NCBI GenBank assembly: GCA_012517355.1
Contig: JAAYVD010000005.1
Coordinates: forward strand, 1 to 64,000
DNA from: Candidatus Rifleibacteriota bacterium
GTDB taxonomy: Bacteria > Muiribacteriota > Ozemobacteria > Ozemobacterales > Ozemobacteraceae
Direction of reading: 5' to 3'
DNA: 64,000 bases
The position numbers and the translations under genes were made by a program. Numbering within the stretch: the first letter of the stretch is position 1; every line of letters begins with the position of its first letter. The notes under the pieces are model-generated. The model made no database searches. It saw only the letters and a list, made by a program, of their open reading frames with translations, and had not been told where the DNA came from. Below, one piece after another: positions 33,714 to 41,803 of this stretch.

Positions 33714-33739
33714 CAAAATCCCTTTCTCGATACGCACCG

Positions 33740-33768
33740 AGTATACCTGAGGACCGAATGGAATACAA
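33740..33768 (-). promoter_or_regulatory. Promoter of the TIGR04255 unit
   Basis: Minus strand: -35 TTGTAT (33,763-33,768), 17-bp spacer, -10 TATACT (33,740-33,745), 26 bp before the ATG. It makes the three genes independent of the large defence operon that ends at 33,877. Confidence 0.7.
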
Positions 33769-33876
33769 ACCCCTGGCTGTTCTCCGGTCGGGAATGGCCG
33801 AAATGCCGCGAGTTTACAGAGGAAAGTATCTTATCGCCACTGTGAAGTATCCAAAGCCCATCAATTTTTCCCCGGG

Positions 33877-35832
33877 TCATTTCCCGAGGGGGGTGCTTTC
33901 CTTCAGAACTTCCTGCTCGATGTAGGCTTTGAATGCCCCCACACTCTTGAAAAACCTGTAACCAAGACGATTGGCGGCCTCTTCCACTTCCTGGCCCTCG
34001 TTCAGAATCAGAGCGACGGGCGCGGATAATCCCTCCTGAACCCCCGAAGGCCAAGCAAGATCGAGGATGGCCAAGGGCGTTCCTCCTGGTTCTTCAACGA
34101 GCTCAAAGCGCAATTCACCTTCAGGGAGCCCCTGCTCGACCACCCACTGGTTGGTTTCCTGGAGATGCCGTTCTTCCTCATCGGTGCTGATCGACCCAGG
34201 GGGCAAAGGAGCTTGTCGGTCCAGGACATTCGCCACCGGTTCACCTTCAGGGATTTTCCCGGTTACCAAGCTTTCAAGAAACTGGTTGGCTGCCTTGGCG
34301 AGCAATTCACGCCTGGCAGCGAGGAAATCGGGGAATCTCTCGACCTTCCACAATAAAGGGTCCATGGGTATCCAGTGGGACTCTATCGCACCCGGGTTCT
34401 TCTTCATGAAACCGGGAATGTAGTTTTCGGGGGAAGTATCGCTGACCAGGAGGTTGGTCTCCTGCGTCAGGAAGGTGAGGTTGGCCAAGGCATTCACCTC
34501 GGCTTTTTCGTAACCATGTTCGTAGAGGATTTTCTTGGGGAAGATATGGTGGACCTGCAACGCGCTCAGCTTCCCGAGGAGGTTGGCTTTCAGCTCGGTC
34601 CCCCAATCCCAGTCTCTCGCCGCACCTACCCGTGTGAGCAGGTAGAGGAGGGGGTAAAACCTAGCCCCGCGACTCCAACCCTTGAAGTCATCGGCATTGA
34701 GGGTGAGGTTGCCGCGATGACGGCGAAGAAGGTCGATGAGGCCGGTGATGCCCTTTCCTTCCTTGAGGATGTTCAGATCCTGGGTCAGAACTGACTCGGT
34801 GGACCCTGAATACCGGCCCCACAGGAACGCGTGGACAAACCAATACAGGAGCCTATCCCGTTCTCCGGAATCGGGGATTTTCCCGCCGCCATCGTGGTAG
34901 TAACGAACCATGGTCGGAAAGGCATAATGGCTGCCCAGGACGGCATCGTGATCCAGGCCAAGTCGGGAGGAAACCGTGTTGAGAAGGAAGTCGATGGCCT
35001 TTTCGGTTTTGCCCAAAGCCTCCCGGAAGGCAGGAACAGTGACATCCTTCATGGCGGAAAAAAGGGCCTCCCCGGTCAGAAGGGCGTTCACACAACGCAT
35101 CAGAAGTTCGAGCCGGAACTCAAATCCTGCATTACGCCAACGAGCCAGGATGCCCTTCATGGTATCCCGGGCTTCCGGCCAGGCGGCACAGATTCGAGCG
35201 AGGGCGAGGTCGCCTTTGGAAAGCTTGGTGCCCCCGGTATTGACGCGGTTGAAGATATCGACCACGACATCGACGGTCTTGTCCTCGCCTGAGACTTTTT
35301 CAATATGCAGCTCGATTTCTTTGATATTGTCGATGGCGTTCAGACGGTTCACGTAGGTGGGAAGGTTCTTCTGAAAAACCGGGTTCGTGACCATTCGTTG
35401 AATCGCTGTTCCAGAGCCGGTCTTCATGAGGTCGGTGACATCCAACCAGAGGGGGTTGTCCTTCATTTTCATGGGAGCATAGAACTCGAACTGTTCCTCA
35501 TCGAGATGAAAGAAAAGGCCGGAAAAAGCGAGGGCATTTCCATCGAAGAACCGGGGCGGTTTCCCGCGGATGAGGCCATACAGGCTGGTGATGCGCTGTT
35601 GGCCATCCAGGAGAAGCTCCACCGTTCCGGAGGGTGCGGCACTGTCCCCACGGCTTGCGGTCGAATCAACTTTCGTCGCCCAGACCAGGAGGGACCCGAC
35701 TGGATGCTTGCGATACAGGGACCACATGAAGTTCCTCACCTGGTCGCGGTTCCAAACATAACCCCTCTGGAACTCAGGCAAGGCGATGGCTCCAAGGTCG
35801 ATCTGGTCCAGTATGGTTCTGACTTTCATCAC
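33877..35832 (-). CDS. DUF262/HNH protein (GmrSD-like)
   Basis: The 651-aa protein has the DUF262 (GmrS-like) domain: ALPEFQRGYVWNRDQVRNFM and the conserved DGQQR at 76-80 (LLLDGQQRITSLYG), plus VVVDIFNRVNTGGTKLSKGD. Near residue 428 is an HNH nuclease motif, LQVHHIFPKKIL with downstream NALANLTFLT. DUF262 domains bind and hydrolyse nucleotides to regulate nuclease activity in type IV restriction (GmrSD, BrxU). A ~100-residue C-terminal extension is unassigned. It begins 13 bp after the metallopeptidase gene and is probably the last gene of the defence operon. Confidence 0.85.
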   Translation of the reverse strand: MMKVRTILDQIDLGAIALPEFQRGYVWNRDQVRNFMWSLYRKHPVGSLLVWATKVDSTASRGDSAAPSGTVELLLDGQQRITSLYGLIRGKPPRFFDGNALAFSGLFFHLDEEQFEFYAPMKMKDNPLWLDVTDLMKTGSGTAIQRMVTNPVFQKNLPTYVNRLNAIDNIKEIELHIEKVSGEDKTVDVVVDIFNRVNTGGTKLSKGDLALARICAAWPEARDTMKGILARWRNAGFEFRLELLMRCVNALLTGEALFSAMKDVTVPAFREALGKTEKAIDFLLNTVSSRLGLDHDAVLGSHYAFPTMVRYYHDGGGKIPDSGERDRLLYWFVHAFLWGRYSGSTESVLTQDLNILKEGKGITGLIDLLRRHRGNLTLNADDFKGWSRGARFYPLLYLLTRVGAARDWDWGTELKANLLGKLSALQVHHIFPKKILYEHGYEKAEVNALANLTFLTQETNLLVSDTSPENYIPGFMKKNPGAIESHWIPMDPLLWKVERFPDFLAARRELLAKAANQFLESLVTGKIPEGEPVANVLDRQAPLPPGSISTDEEERHLQETNQWVVEQGLPEGELRFELVEEPGGTPLAILDLAWPSGVQEGLSAPVALILNEGQEVEEAANRLGYRFFKSVGAFKAYIEQEVLKESTPLGK

Positions 35833-35844
35833 TGTGCATGCTCC

Positions 35845-36795
35845 TCAGGTAAGATCCTGCTCGGCTTGGTTGAGATTTTTCATAAACTCAGCCAGGGTTG
35901 TCTGCATCCTCCGGCGCGTGGTGAGAAGGGCGAGGCGGATCATCTCTTTGGAATGGACTTTCTCCCACTGTTTTTGAGTCTGATAGGGTGGGGGTTGCCG
36001 CGGAAGAAGGGCTTGGTATGCTGCCAATGCCTCTGGGAATCGGAATTCCAGGGCTTGGCAAACAAGATGGGTGTAATGCTGGGCTAATCCCTCGATGAGC
36101 CCCTTCTCGGCGTTGATGAAGGCATCAGTGTCCCAGGTCACACGGTCGATGTCCGCGCCAATATGGGTGTAGCCGTGAGCCAGTTCATGGGCCAAAACCA
36201 CGACGGTTAATCCTTCCACGCTCGTCCCAAGCCACCCAGAAACCAAGGCGATGACCGCCCAGAACAGGTGCACTTCCGTGCGCATGGGGGGGAACAGTCC
36301 AATGATACGGTAGACTCCCAAAACGTCTTGGGAAACAAGAAGGAGTTTCTGGACCGGATCTCTGGAATCGATCTCTGCCAAAAGATCATTCACCAGTGCC
36401 ATGACCGGGGGTAGATGTTCATCTCGGCCAGCGAGCAAAGCGCTCCCTCGCGAAGAACCATGAAGAAATTTGAACAGGTTGGGCAAGGGTGTTCCGCCGG
36501 ACCGCACTTCCTGAAGCGCAACACGATAGCGGCTCAATTCGAGATACAGATCAAAATCGTCATCAAATTCAACATCCTCAAGCCCCTCAGGCAATCCTGG
36601 AAGGACCTTGATCGGAATTTGAGGACGATCTTTATCTGGTAACCGGCCCAATGGGTCTTTGCGGGCAAGGCTTAACGCGGTTTCCCGTCGAAGGCACTCT
36701 CGGATTGCTTGATTGAACCGTCCCCGGGCACGATCCACCCGCTCCTCGGAGTCTGGCGGAACTTTCTTGATCAAATCGATGAGCCGGATCGTCAT
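35845..36795 (-). CDS. HExxH zinc-metallopeptidase-like protein of the defence operon
   Basis: The 316-aa protein starts at ATG 36795 (ATGA overlap with the upstream gene). It has TVVVLAHELAHGYTHIGAD, a perfect HExxH (H203, E204, H207), and a downstream Glu235 in KGLIEGLAQHYTH, a spacing suitable for a gluzincin third ligand. The N-terminal ~190 residues are Asp/Glu-rich and unassigned. No signal peptide is present, so it acts in the cytoplasm. A soluble protease inside a helicase-methylase defence operon could be an abortive effector or a processing enzyme (inference). Confidence 0.7.
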   Translation of the reverse strand: MTIRLIDLIKKVPPDSEERVDRARGRFNQAIRECLRRETALSLARKDPLGRLPDKDRPQIPIKVLPGLPEGLEDVEFDDDFDLYLELSRYRVALQEVRSGGTPLPNLFKFLHGSSRGSALLAGRDEHLPPVMALVNDLLAEIDSRDPVQKLLLVSQDVLGVYRIIGLFPPMRTEVHLFWAVIALVSGWLGTSVEGLTVVVLAHELAHGYTHIGADIDRVTWDTDAFINAEKGLIEGLAQHYTHLVCQALEFRFPEALAAYQALLPRQPPPYQTQKQWEKVHSKEMIRLALLTTRRRMQTTLAEFMKNLNQAEQDLT

Positions 36796-37850
36796 GGTTT
36801 TGCGCTCTTTCTGGCTGCCCTGGCGGCCCGAATCTTCTTGCTCTCCTCGGGGTGTTTCCAGACCTGGTCGATCACGGCGAAGAGGATGTCCAGGCAAGCG
36901 TGGATCTCTTCGTCAGTCGGGATCACCGCACCGTGGACTGCATCGTTGCCGAGGAAGCGGTGACTGTGCAGCATTTCAGCCTGGGCAAAGGTAAGGTGCT
37001 TGGCTTCGGCGAGGCCGTTAATTTTCCCGTCAAGCATCTTGGAAGTCTTTTCCTGACCTGGTTTGTTCGGGTCAGGGACTTTTCCTCCGTTGATTTTCAG
37101 CGACATGCAGATGGATTCCAGGGCGGTTCGAATTCCGGCAGCGGCAAGGAGGTTCAACCCTGAATCGAAGGCCAGACATGTTTGTCGAAGAATCTCAGGT
37201 ATGGGCGGGGGTGCGTAACGATCATCACACACACGGAGGAACTTCACCCGAGGGGGCCACAGAGTTTCCCCTTCAACGTCAGGAACCTCAGAAAACCATT
37301 CGAGAAGTCGAAGTGTGACGCTGTGGCAACCACAGCACTCAAGCATCTGCCGAGTATGCTTCCATTCAATCACATCACGTCCACCTTCAATCTTTTCCGA
37401 ATCGTTCCGAACATCCTGCTTCATGAGCCGGTGGTCCCGAGGGCCACCACACCGATTGCAGACAATAGACCATCGAACATCGTTGGAAAGGTCGACCAGC
37501 GGTGGGAAACGTGCGGCCGGTGTAACAGGGTTTTTAAGGGCTTTTCCGAGTCCCCCCAAAAAGGCCACCCCCGCTTCAATTGACTGTTTTGATGGAACTG
37601 AACGGGCAATCTCCATGACCTTGGAATAATTCAAACTTGTGACGGGAACCACGGTTTCGAGGAAACCTACGACTTCGGTCACCCACTCCTGAAAAGCCCT
37701 GACATCAACCCGCCACAACTCCTTTCCCCCGACCTGCGAGAGGAATTTGTTCATTGAGGGTTCAACCGCTGCCTCGATCTTGATTGCCTGGCCCTGCTCG
37801 ATCAAATAATTGAGCCGCTTCTGGATGGCAGAATTTCGAGAACCGGTCAT
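36792..37850 (-). CDS. DUF4145-like protein with zinc ribbon
   Basis: The 352-aa protein starts at ATG 37850, overlapping the methylase stop by 4 bp. A Cys pair set (VCNRCGGPRDH ... LECCGCHSVTL) forms a likely zinc ribbon at residues ~130-180. The C-terminal region (CLAFDSGLNLLAAAGIRTAL, then HSHRFLGNDAVHGAVIP) matches DUF4145, a helical domain often attached to restriction enzymes and thought to bind nucleic acid or protein. It probably adapts other components of the system. Confidence 0.72.
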   Translation of the reverse strand: MTGSRNSAIQKRLNYLIEQGQAIKIEAAVEPSMNKFLSQVGGKELWRVDVRAFQEWVTEVVGFLETVVPVTSLNYSKVMEIARSVPSKQSIEAGVAFLGGLGKALKNPVTPAARFPPLVDLSNDVRWSIVCNRCGGPRDHRLMKQDVRNDSEKIEGGRDVIEWKHTRQMLECCGCHSVTLRLLEWFSEVPDVEGETLWPPRVKFLRVCDDRYAPPPIPEILRQTCLAFDSGLNLLAAAGIRTALESICMSLKINGGKVPDPNKPGQEKTSKMLDGKINGLAEAKHLTFAQAEMLHSHRFLGNDAVHGAVIPTDEEIHACLDILFAVIDQVWKHPEESKKIRAARAARKSAKP

Positions 37851-40800
37851 TTGGTGTGGTCCTTGGGTGGATGTATGTGCGGTGGCCAGTTGGCAGGCCG
37901 CGGCTGCCCGGGCTTCCATTCGGGAAGGGTGGCGAAGGAACCATCGGGGTTGGTGGGCGGACCGGGGGGTGGGTTAAGGCGGGTTTGGTAGGGATTTCCA
38001 GACCGGATCGAATCAGCCATGGCATCGTAGATTTCCAGGATGGTGTCTTTGGTTATAAAGCGGCCTTCCTTGATGACCTCGCCTGTGGGGTTCTTGACTT
38101 CTGTGCTGGAAATGTCTTTGCGTTTGACGATTGGGAAAGTTTCCATGATGTATTCAACCGCGTGACGGGGGAGAGGAAAGTTGGTCTTGAGTCGTTCAAG
38201 TTCCTCATTTGGTCCCGAAAATAATGTGCCCCAGTTTCCACTGGCATCTCGGGATAAATAAAGGTGAAAGAAGGCCGCATCCAACTCACATCGAATGGTG
38301 AAACGCCGATCCTCATCAGCAATGAACGCTGGGCCGAACCAACCACAATCTTCCGCGAACGGTTTGAAAATAGGTGATGTATTGACCATCTCCAACATTC
38401 TAACAAGGAACCACCTCAGGGTAATACCCTGGGAAGGAAGCTTTTCCGGGGAGGGCCACGGAACTCTTGCAAGAGTGTAACCCTTGATGTGCTTGTCGAC
38501 GACTGGCCTGATCATAAAATCAAACAAAAACGCGGAGAATGCTGCCCCGAAGAACGCTATCCATTTTGGATACTGGCTGGCATCGCACTGGGGAATAAAC
38601 ATCGGAGTATCATAGGTGGACACTGCCGCTCCAGGAGGCGTGAGGCACCCTATCAAGGTTCTCTCGTCGTCGTTCCGCGCAATATCGCGAAAAACCAAAC
38701 GTGGAAATCGTGATTGCCAGGCTTTATCTAAGAGACCCTTTCTTTCCAGCCTCACTTTGGCATCGTTTTCTTCAATCCATGCTTCATGTGGCGAAAAAGC
38801 GTAATTGAAAAAATGAATATTGCGGTTCTTCAACAACGCCAAACCATTATCGGGCTTGCTTAATCTGATGAATTCTCGGTCCGAGGATGAGTGAAATTCT
38901 GCGACCACCTTGAATTCAACACTGGAAGCAGCCCTGAAAACTCTGGAGACTGCTCTGTGAAGAAGGGCATAGGGCTCTGTTGAGTAAATTACCGCTGAAC
39001 GCTCAAAACCAAGCCACTCGTCAAATTCATCACGTGGGACAGTGACAAAATATTGTGATGACAACTCCTCAGGAATCTGGCCAACAGTTGAGAACCGATG
39101 AGGGGCTGTGGTGCTCGGTGAATAGGTGACCCCGCACAGACGATATCTTGAATCAACTCCAGGAAAGAACCGCTTTTTATGATTCTGGAAATGACGTAGT
39201 TGAAGCAAGCTTCCTCGGTTGAAGAAGGATTTGCGCCATTCACTGGCGTCGTCTTCAATAAATACTCCTAGGGGGGTCAAGAAACCTAGCCGACCATTTG
39301 ATCGCAACAAGGTGGAACAGCTAACCAGGAAGAGTTTATACAGATCCCTCCTACCGTTAAGAACCTTATAATGGTTTGCCTTGAACCAGAGCTGGAGACG
39401 GGCTGACTCTTCACTCGCTTTTGCACCGTCCTCTGCCTCCATCATCTCCCAGGGAGGATTTCCCAGAATGCAATCGAAGCCCCCCTTAACAAAGACCTCG
39501 GGAAAGGCCAAATGCCAGTGAAAGAATTGAAAGTGGTCCGAAAGCCGTGTCGCCTCAACGACAAGATCGGCAGATAGTAACCTCTGGGAAGCCAAATCGT
39601 TCAGGTGACCCTGAGTGATTCCGCGGACACTCAGCTCACGTCCTGGCTCAGTGAAATATTTCAAAATGAAAAATGCGGCGCACCAAAGGTCAGCAAGCTG
39701 CTTCTTCTGCCGGTATTCTTCGATCTGTTCATGCTGTCGAAAAGCAAGTTCCTTGGCTCGGATATCATCTGGGTGCTCGTCAGGCAGCTCTTCCAATGCT
39801 GCTGCTGCCTGCTGCAAGCGAGACTGAACTTCGGCATCCTGATCTGCAAAAAGTCCGCCCAAACCCTTCCGTTCAGCCTTGTTGAGTTTCTTCAGAACCG
39901 TGCATGCTTTCTTTTCATCGCCTTCAATGGCCGAAAACGCTTCGTCAGGAATCCCGTTTGCGATAAGTTCGGGGGTGGCACCCAGCAAACTGTTGCCAAC
40001 CCGAATGTGGTGATCCAAAAACGACAGGGGTTTCCCCGGTTCCAGAGCTTCGAGCCACAGACTTACCCGGCACAGTTCTGCCGACATCGGGTTGATATCC
40101 ACACCGTAGAGGCAGCGGCCTATGACATCGCGCAAGGCGTGTTGATACAGAAGCGGTGAGGGTTCGCTTTCGCCCATGGCCGTTGAGCGAGCGCGGGCCA
40201 GGTGGCGGGCAAGTCGATGTGCAGCACCGACCAGGAAATGACCGGAGCCAACTGCCGGGTCGCAGACCTTGAGAGCCAAAATGGCTTTCTCAGCATCCGC
40301 CCCCTTTTTTCCCTTTATCGCTTCAGCGACCACCGGGTCGAGGGCGGAATCGAGAAGACATTGGACCAGTGAATCCGGGGTGTAATACGACCCACTGGTT
40401 TTTCGCTCGTTTCCTGCGAACTCGGCAAAGGTGAATTTCGCCCCATCGGCGCTGATCTGAGGGGTGAGAGCAAGCAGACTTTCGTAGACCCCACCAAGTT
40501 CTTCCGCACCCAGGTTCTTGTAATCCACGGGACGCAAAACCTTCCCCTGACGTGTGAAAGCGAGATGGCGCAGCGCTTCGAGAAAATCATGGTTGGTCAG
40601 TTCGGCGTCGTTCAACGACGCTGTGGAAGCAGTTGCCCACAGGAAGCTTCCCAACGCTGGAAGGGCCAAGTTCCGCCGGATGTTCTCAACCGAGGGTTCA
40701 CCCGAGAGCGCAACGACAAGAAGTTGGAATTGCCGCCACAGATCCCCGTGACGGCTTCCCTTGATCTTCGAAGCCAGATCGCGCAGCCGCGCGGTGCTGT

Positions 40801-41800
40801 AATGGGCAAAATACCGTTCTCGGGCCGTTCGGGCCTGTGGGGATTCATCACGCGGATGCAACAGGGACTCACCATCGATGGTCCTGTCTTCTGCCACGAA
40901 AAGGAATATCAGACGATAAACGATACGAAGAAGCTGGCCGTGAAAATTCCCGCGGGACATCTCTCCCGAGCGAAAGGCTTCACGGATCTTGAGATTCTTG
41001 GGGTGGCTGGTGAAACCTTCACCAAGTATCTGCAGGGCTTTTTCAACCCCGCTGCGGAGATCGCCAAGAGCGCGGGTTCCTTGCTCCTCCGCGATTTTCG
41101 TCCATTGCTCCAACCAACAGGACTCAGGCCGGGTTCCCTCCTGAGGTTGGAAACGGGTGGCATGGCCCATCAACCACAGCAGGACAAAATCGGAATACAC
41201 CTCCCCGGTGAGCATGGCTTCGAGGTCGAATTCGAGGAAGGACTGGCGAGACAGCGCTTGATTATCGCGCAGGATGCGAAGCCGTAGCCCGTTACTGACG
41301 ATGGCCCAGAGATGCGGCTCGCTTCTATTAAGAAATTCCTGGACCAGCCCATGTGGGTTACCGGCTGCCGCACCACGGACTCCAGCTGCCTTGCGGTCGA
41401 GATTGACCCCGCATCCGACGAGGTGGATAGGTGCAGGGCCGAAGAAGCGGTTGATGGCATAGGTCCGCCCGTCAATCTCTGGGCCTGCGGTGGTTCCCAG
41501 GAAACCAAAACCGAGTTCCCGGAGCAAAGGCAGGGTCCATTTGTCGTTGGTGAGACCCGTGGCAGGCTCGGTATCGGGGAGTTTCGCTGCTGCCAGCCGG
41601 AAATCAGCCCAATGCTTTCGCAGACGATTCCATGACTGGGTAGTCACCTCGTTGATGCGCTCCCCAGCGGGCAAGCCGTAATGTTCCGGTTTTGTCCCGG
41701 GCAGGCTCTGTTTCGGGTCGATGACTTTCCGCAACAAGTCCGGGGGAAGCAGACCACCTTCGGAGCGGATCGTCTGGAATTCTTGTTTTTTACGTGACAT
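37847..41800 (-). CDS. Eco57I-type N6-adenine DNA methyltransferase (DrmMI/type IIG-like)
   Basis: The 1317-aa protein has a long N-terminal domain (residues ~1-450). The methylase core follows: SAM motif I VCDPAVGSGHFLVGAAHRLA (near residue 517), HALRDVIGRCLYGVDINPMS, and catalytic motif IV FDCILGNPPWEMM (NPPW, near residue 780). Residues ~850-1150 are a target-recognition-type region whose DNA is visibly more AT-rich than the rest. The N-terminal part has no PD-(D/E)XK motif I can place, so it is a modification enzyme or a type IIG enzyme with a hidden nuclease. Class 1 DISARM uses a similar adenine methylase (DrmMI). Gap to SNF2 gene 3 bp. Confidence 0.85.
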   Translation of the reverse strand: MSRKKQEFQTIRSEGGLLPPDLLRKVIDPKQSLPGTKPEHYGLPAGERINEVTTQSWNRLRKHWADFRLAAAKLPDTEPATGLTNDKWTLPLLRELGFGFLGTTAGPEIDGRTYAINRFFGPAPIHLVGCGVNLDRKAAGVRGAAAGNPHGLVQEFLNRSEPHLWAIVSNGLRLRILRDNQALSRQSFLEFDLEAMLTGEVYSDFVLLWLMGHATRFQPQEGTRPESCWLEQWTKIAEEQGTRALGDLRSGVEKALQILGEGFTSHPKNLKIREAFRSGEMSRGNFHGQLLRIVYRLIFLFVAEDRTIDGESLLHPRDESPQARTARERYFAHYSTARLRDLASKIKGSRHGDLWRQFQLLVVALSGEPSVENIRRNLALPALGSFLWATASTASLNDAELTNHDFLEALRHLAFTRQGKVLRPVDYKNLGAEELGGVYESLLALTPQISADGAKFTFAEFAGNERKTSGSYYTPDSLVQCLLDSALDPVVAEAIKGKKGADAEKAILALKVCDPAVGSGHFLVGAAHRLARHLARARSTAMGESEPSPLLYQHALRDVIGRCLYGVDINPMSAELCRVSLWLEALEPGKPLSFLDHHIRVGNSLLGATPELIANGIPDEAFSAIEGDEKKACTVLKKLNKAERKGLGGLFADQDAEVQSRLQQAAAALEELPDEHPDDIRAKELAFRQHEQIEEYRQKKQLADLWCAAFFILKYFTEPGRELSVRGITQGHLNDLASQRLLSADLVVEATRLSDHFQFFHWHLAFPEVFVKGGFDCILGNPPWEMMEAEDGAKASEESARLQLWFKANHYKVLNGRRDLYKLFLVSCSTLLRSNGRLGFLTPLGVFIEDDASEWRKSFFNRGSLLQLRHFQNHKKRFFPGVDSRYRLCGVTYSPSTTAPHRFSTVGQIPEELSSQYFVTVPRDEFDEWLGFERSAVIYSTEPYALLHRAVSRVFRAASSVEFKVVAEFHSSSDREFIRLSKPDNGLALLKNRNIHFFNYAFSPHEAWIEENDAKVRLERKGLLDKAWQSRFPRLVFRDIARNDDERTLIGCLTPPGAAVSTYDTPMFIPQCDASQYPKWIAFFGAAFSAFLFDFMIRPVVDKHIKGYTLARVPWPSPEKLPSQGITLRWFLVRMLEMVNTSPIFKPFAEDCGWFGPAFIADEDRRFTIRCELDAAFFHLYLSRDASGNWGTLFSGPNEELERLKTNFPLPRHAVEYIMETFPIVKRKDISSTEVKNPTGEVIKEGRFITKDTILEIYDAMADSIRSGNPYQTRLNPPPGPPTNPDGSFATLPEWKPGQPRPANWPPHIHPPKDHTK

Positions 41801-41803
41801 GGC

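Noticed and set aside
37847-41800. BREX PglX
   Set aside because: The methylase resembles PglX in size and motifs, but no PglZ, BrxC, BrxB or BrxL gene is present.
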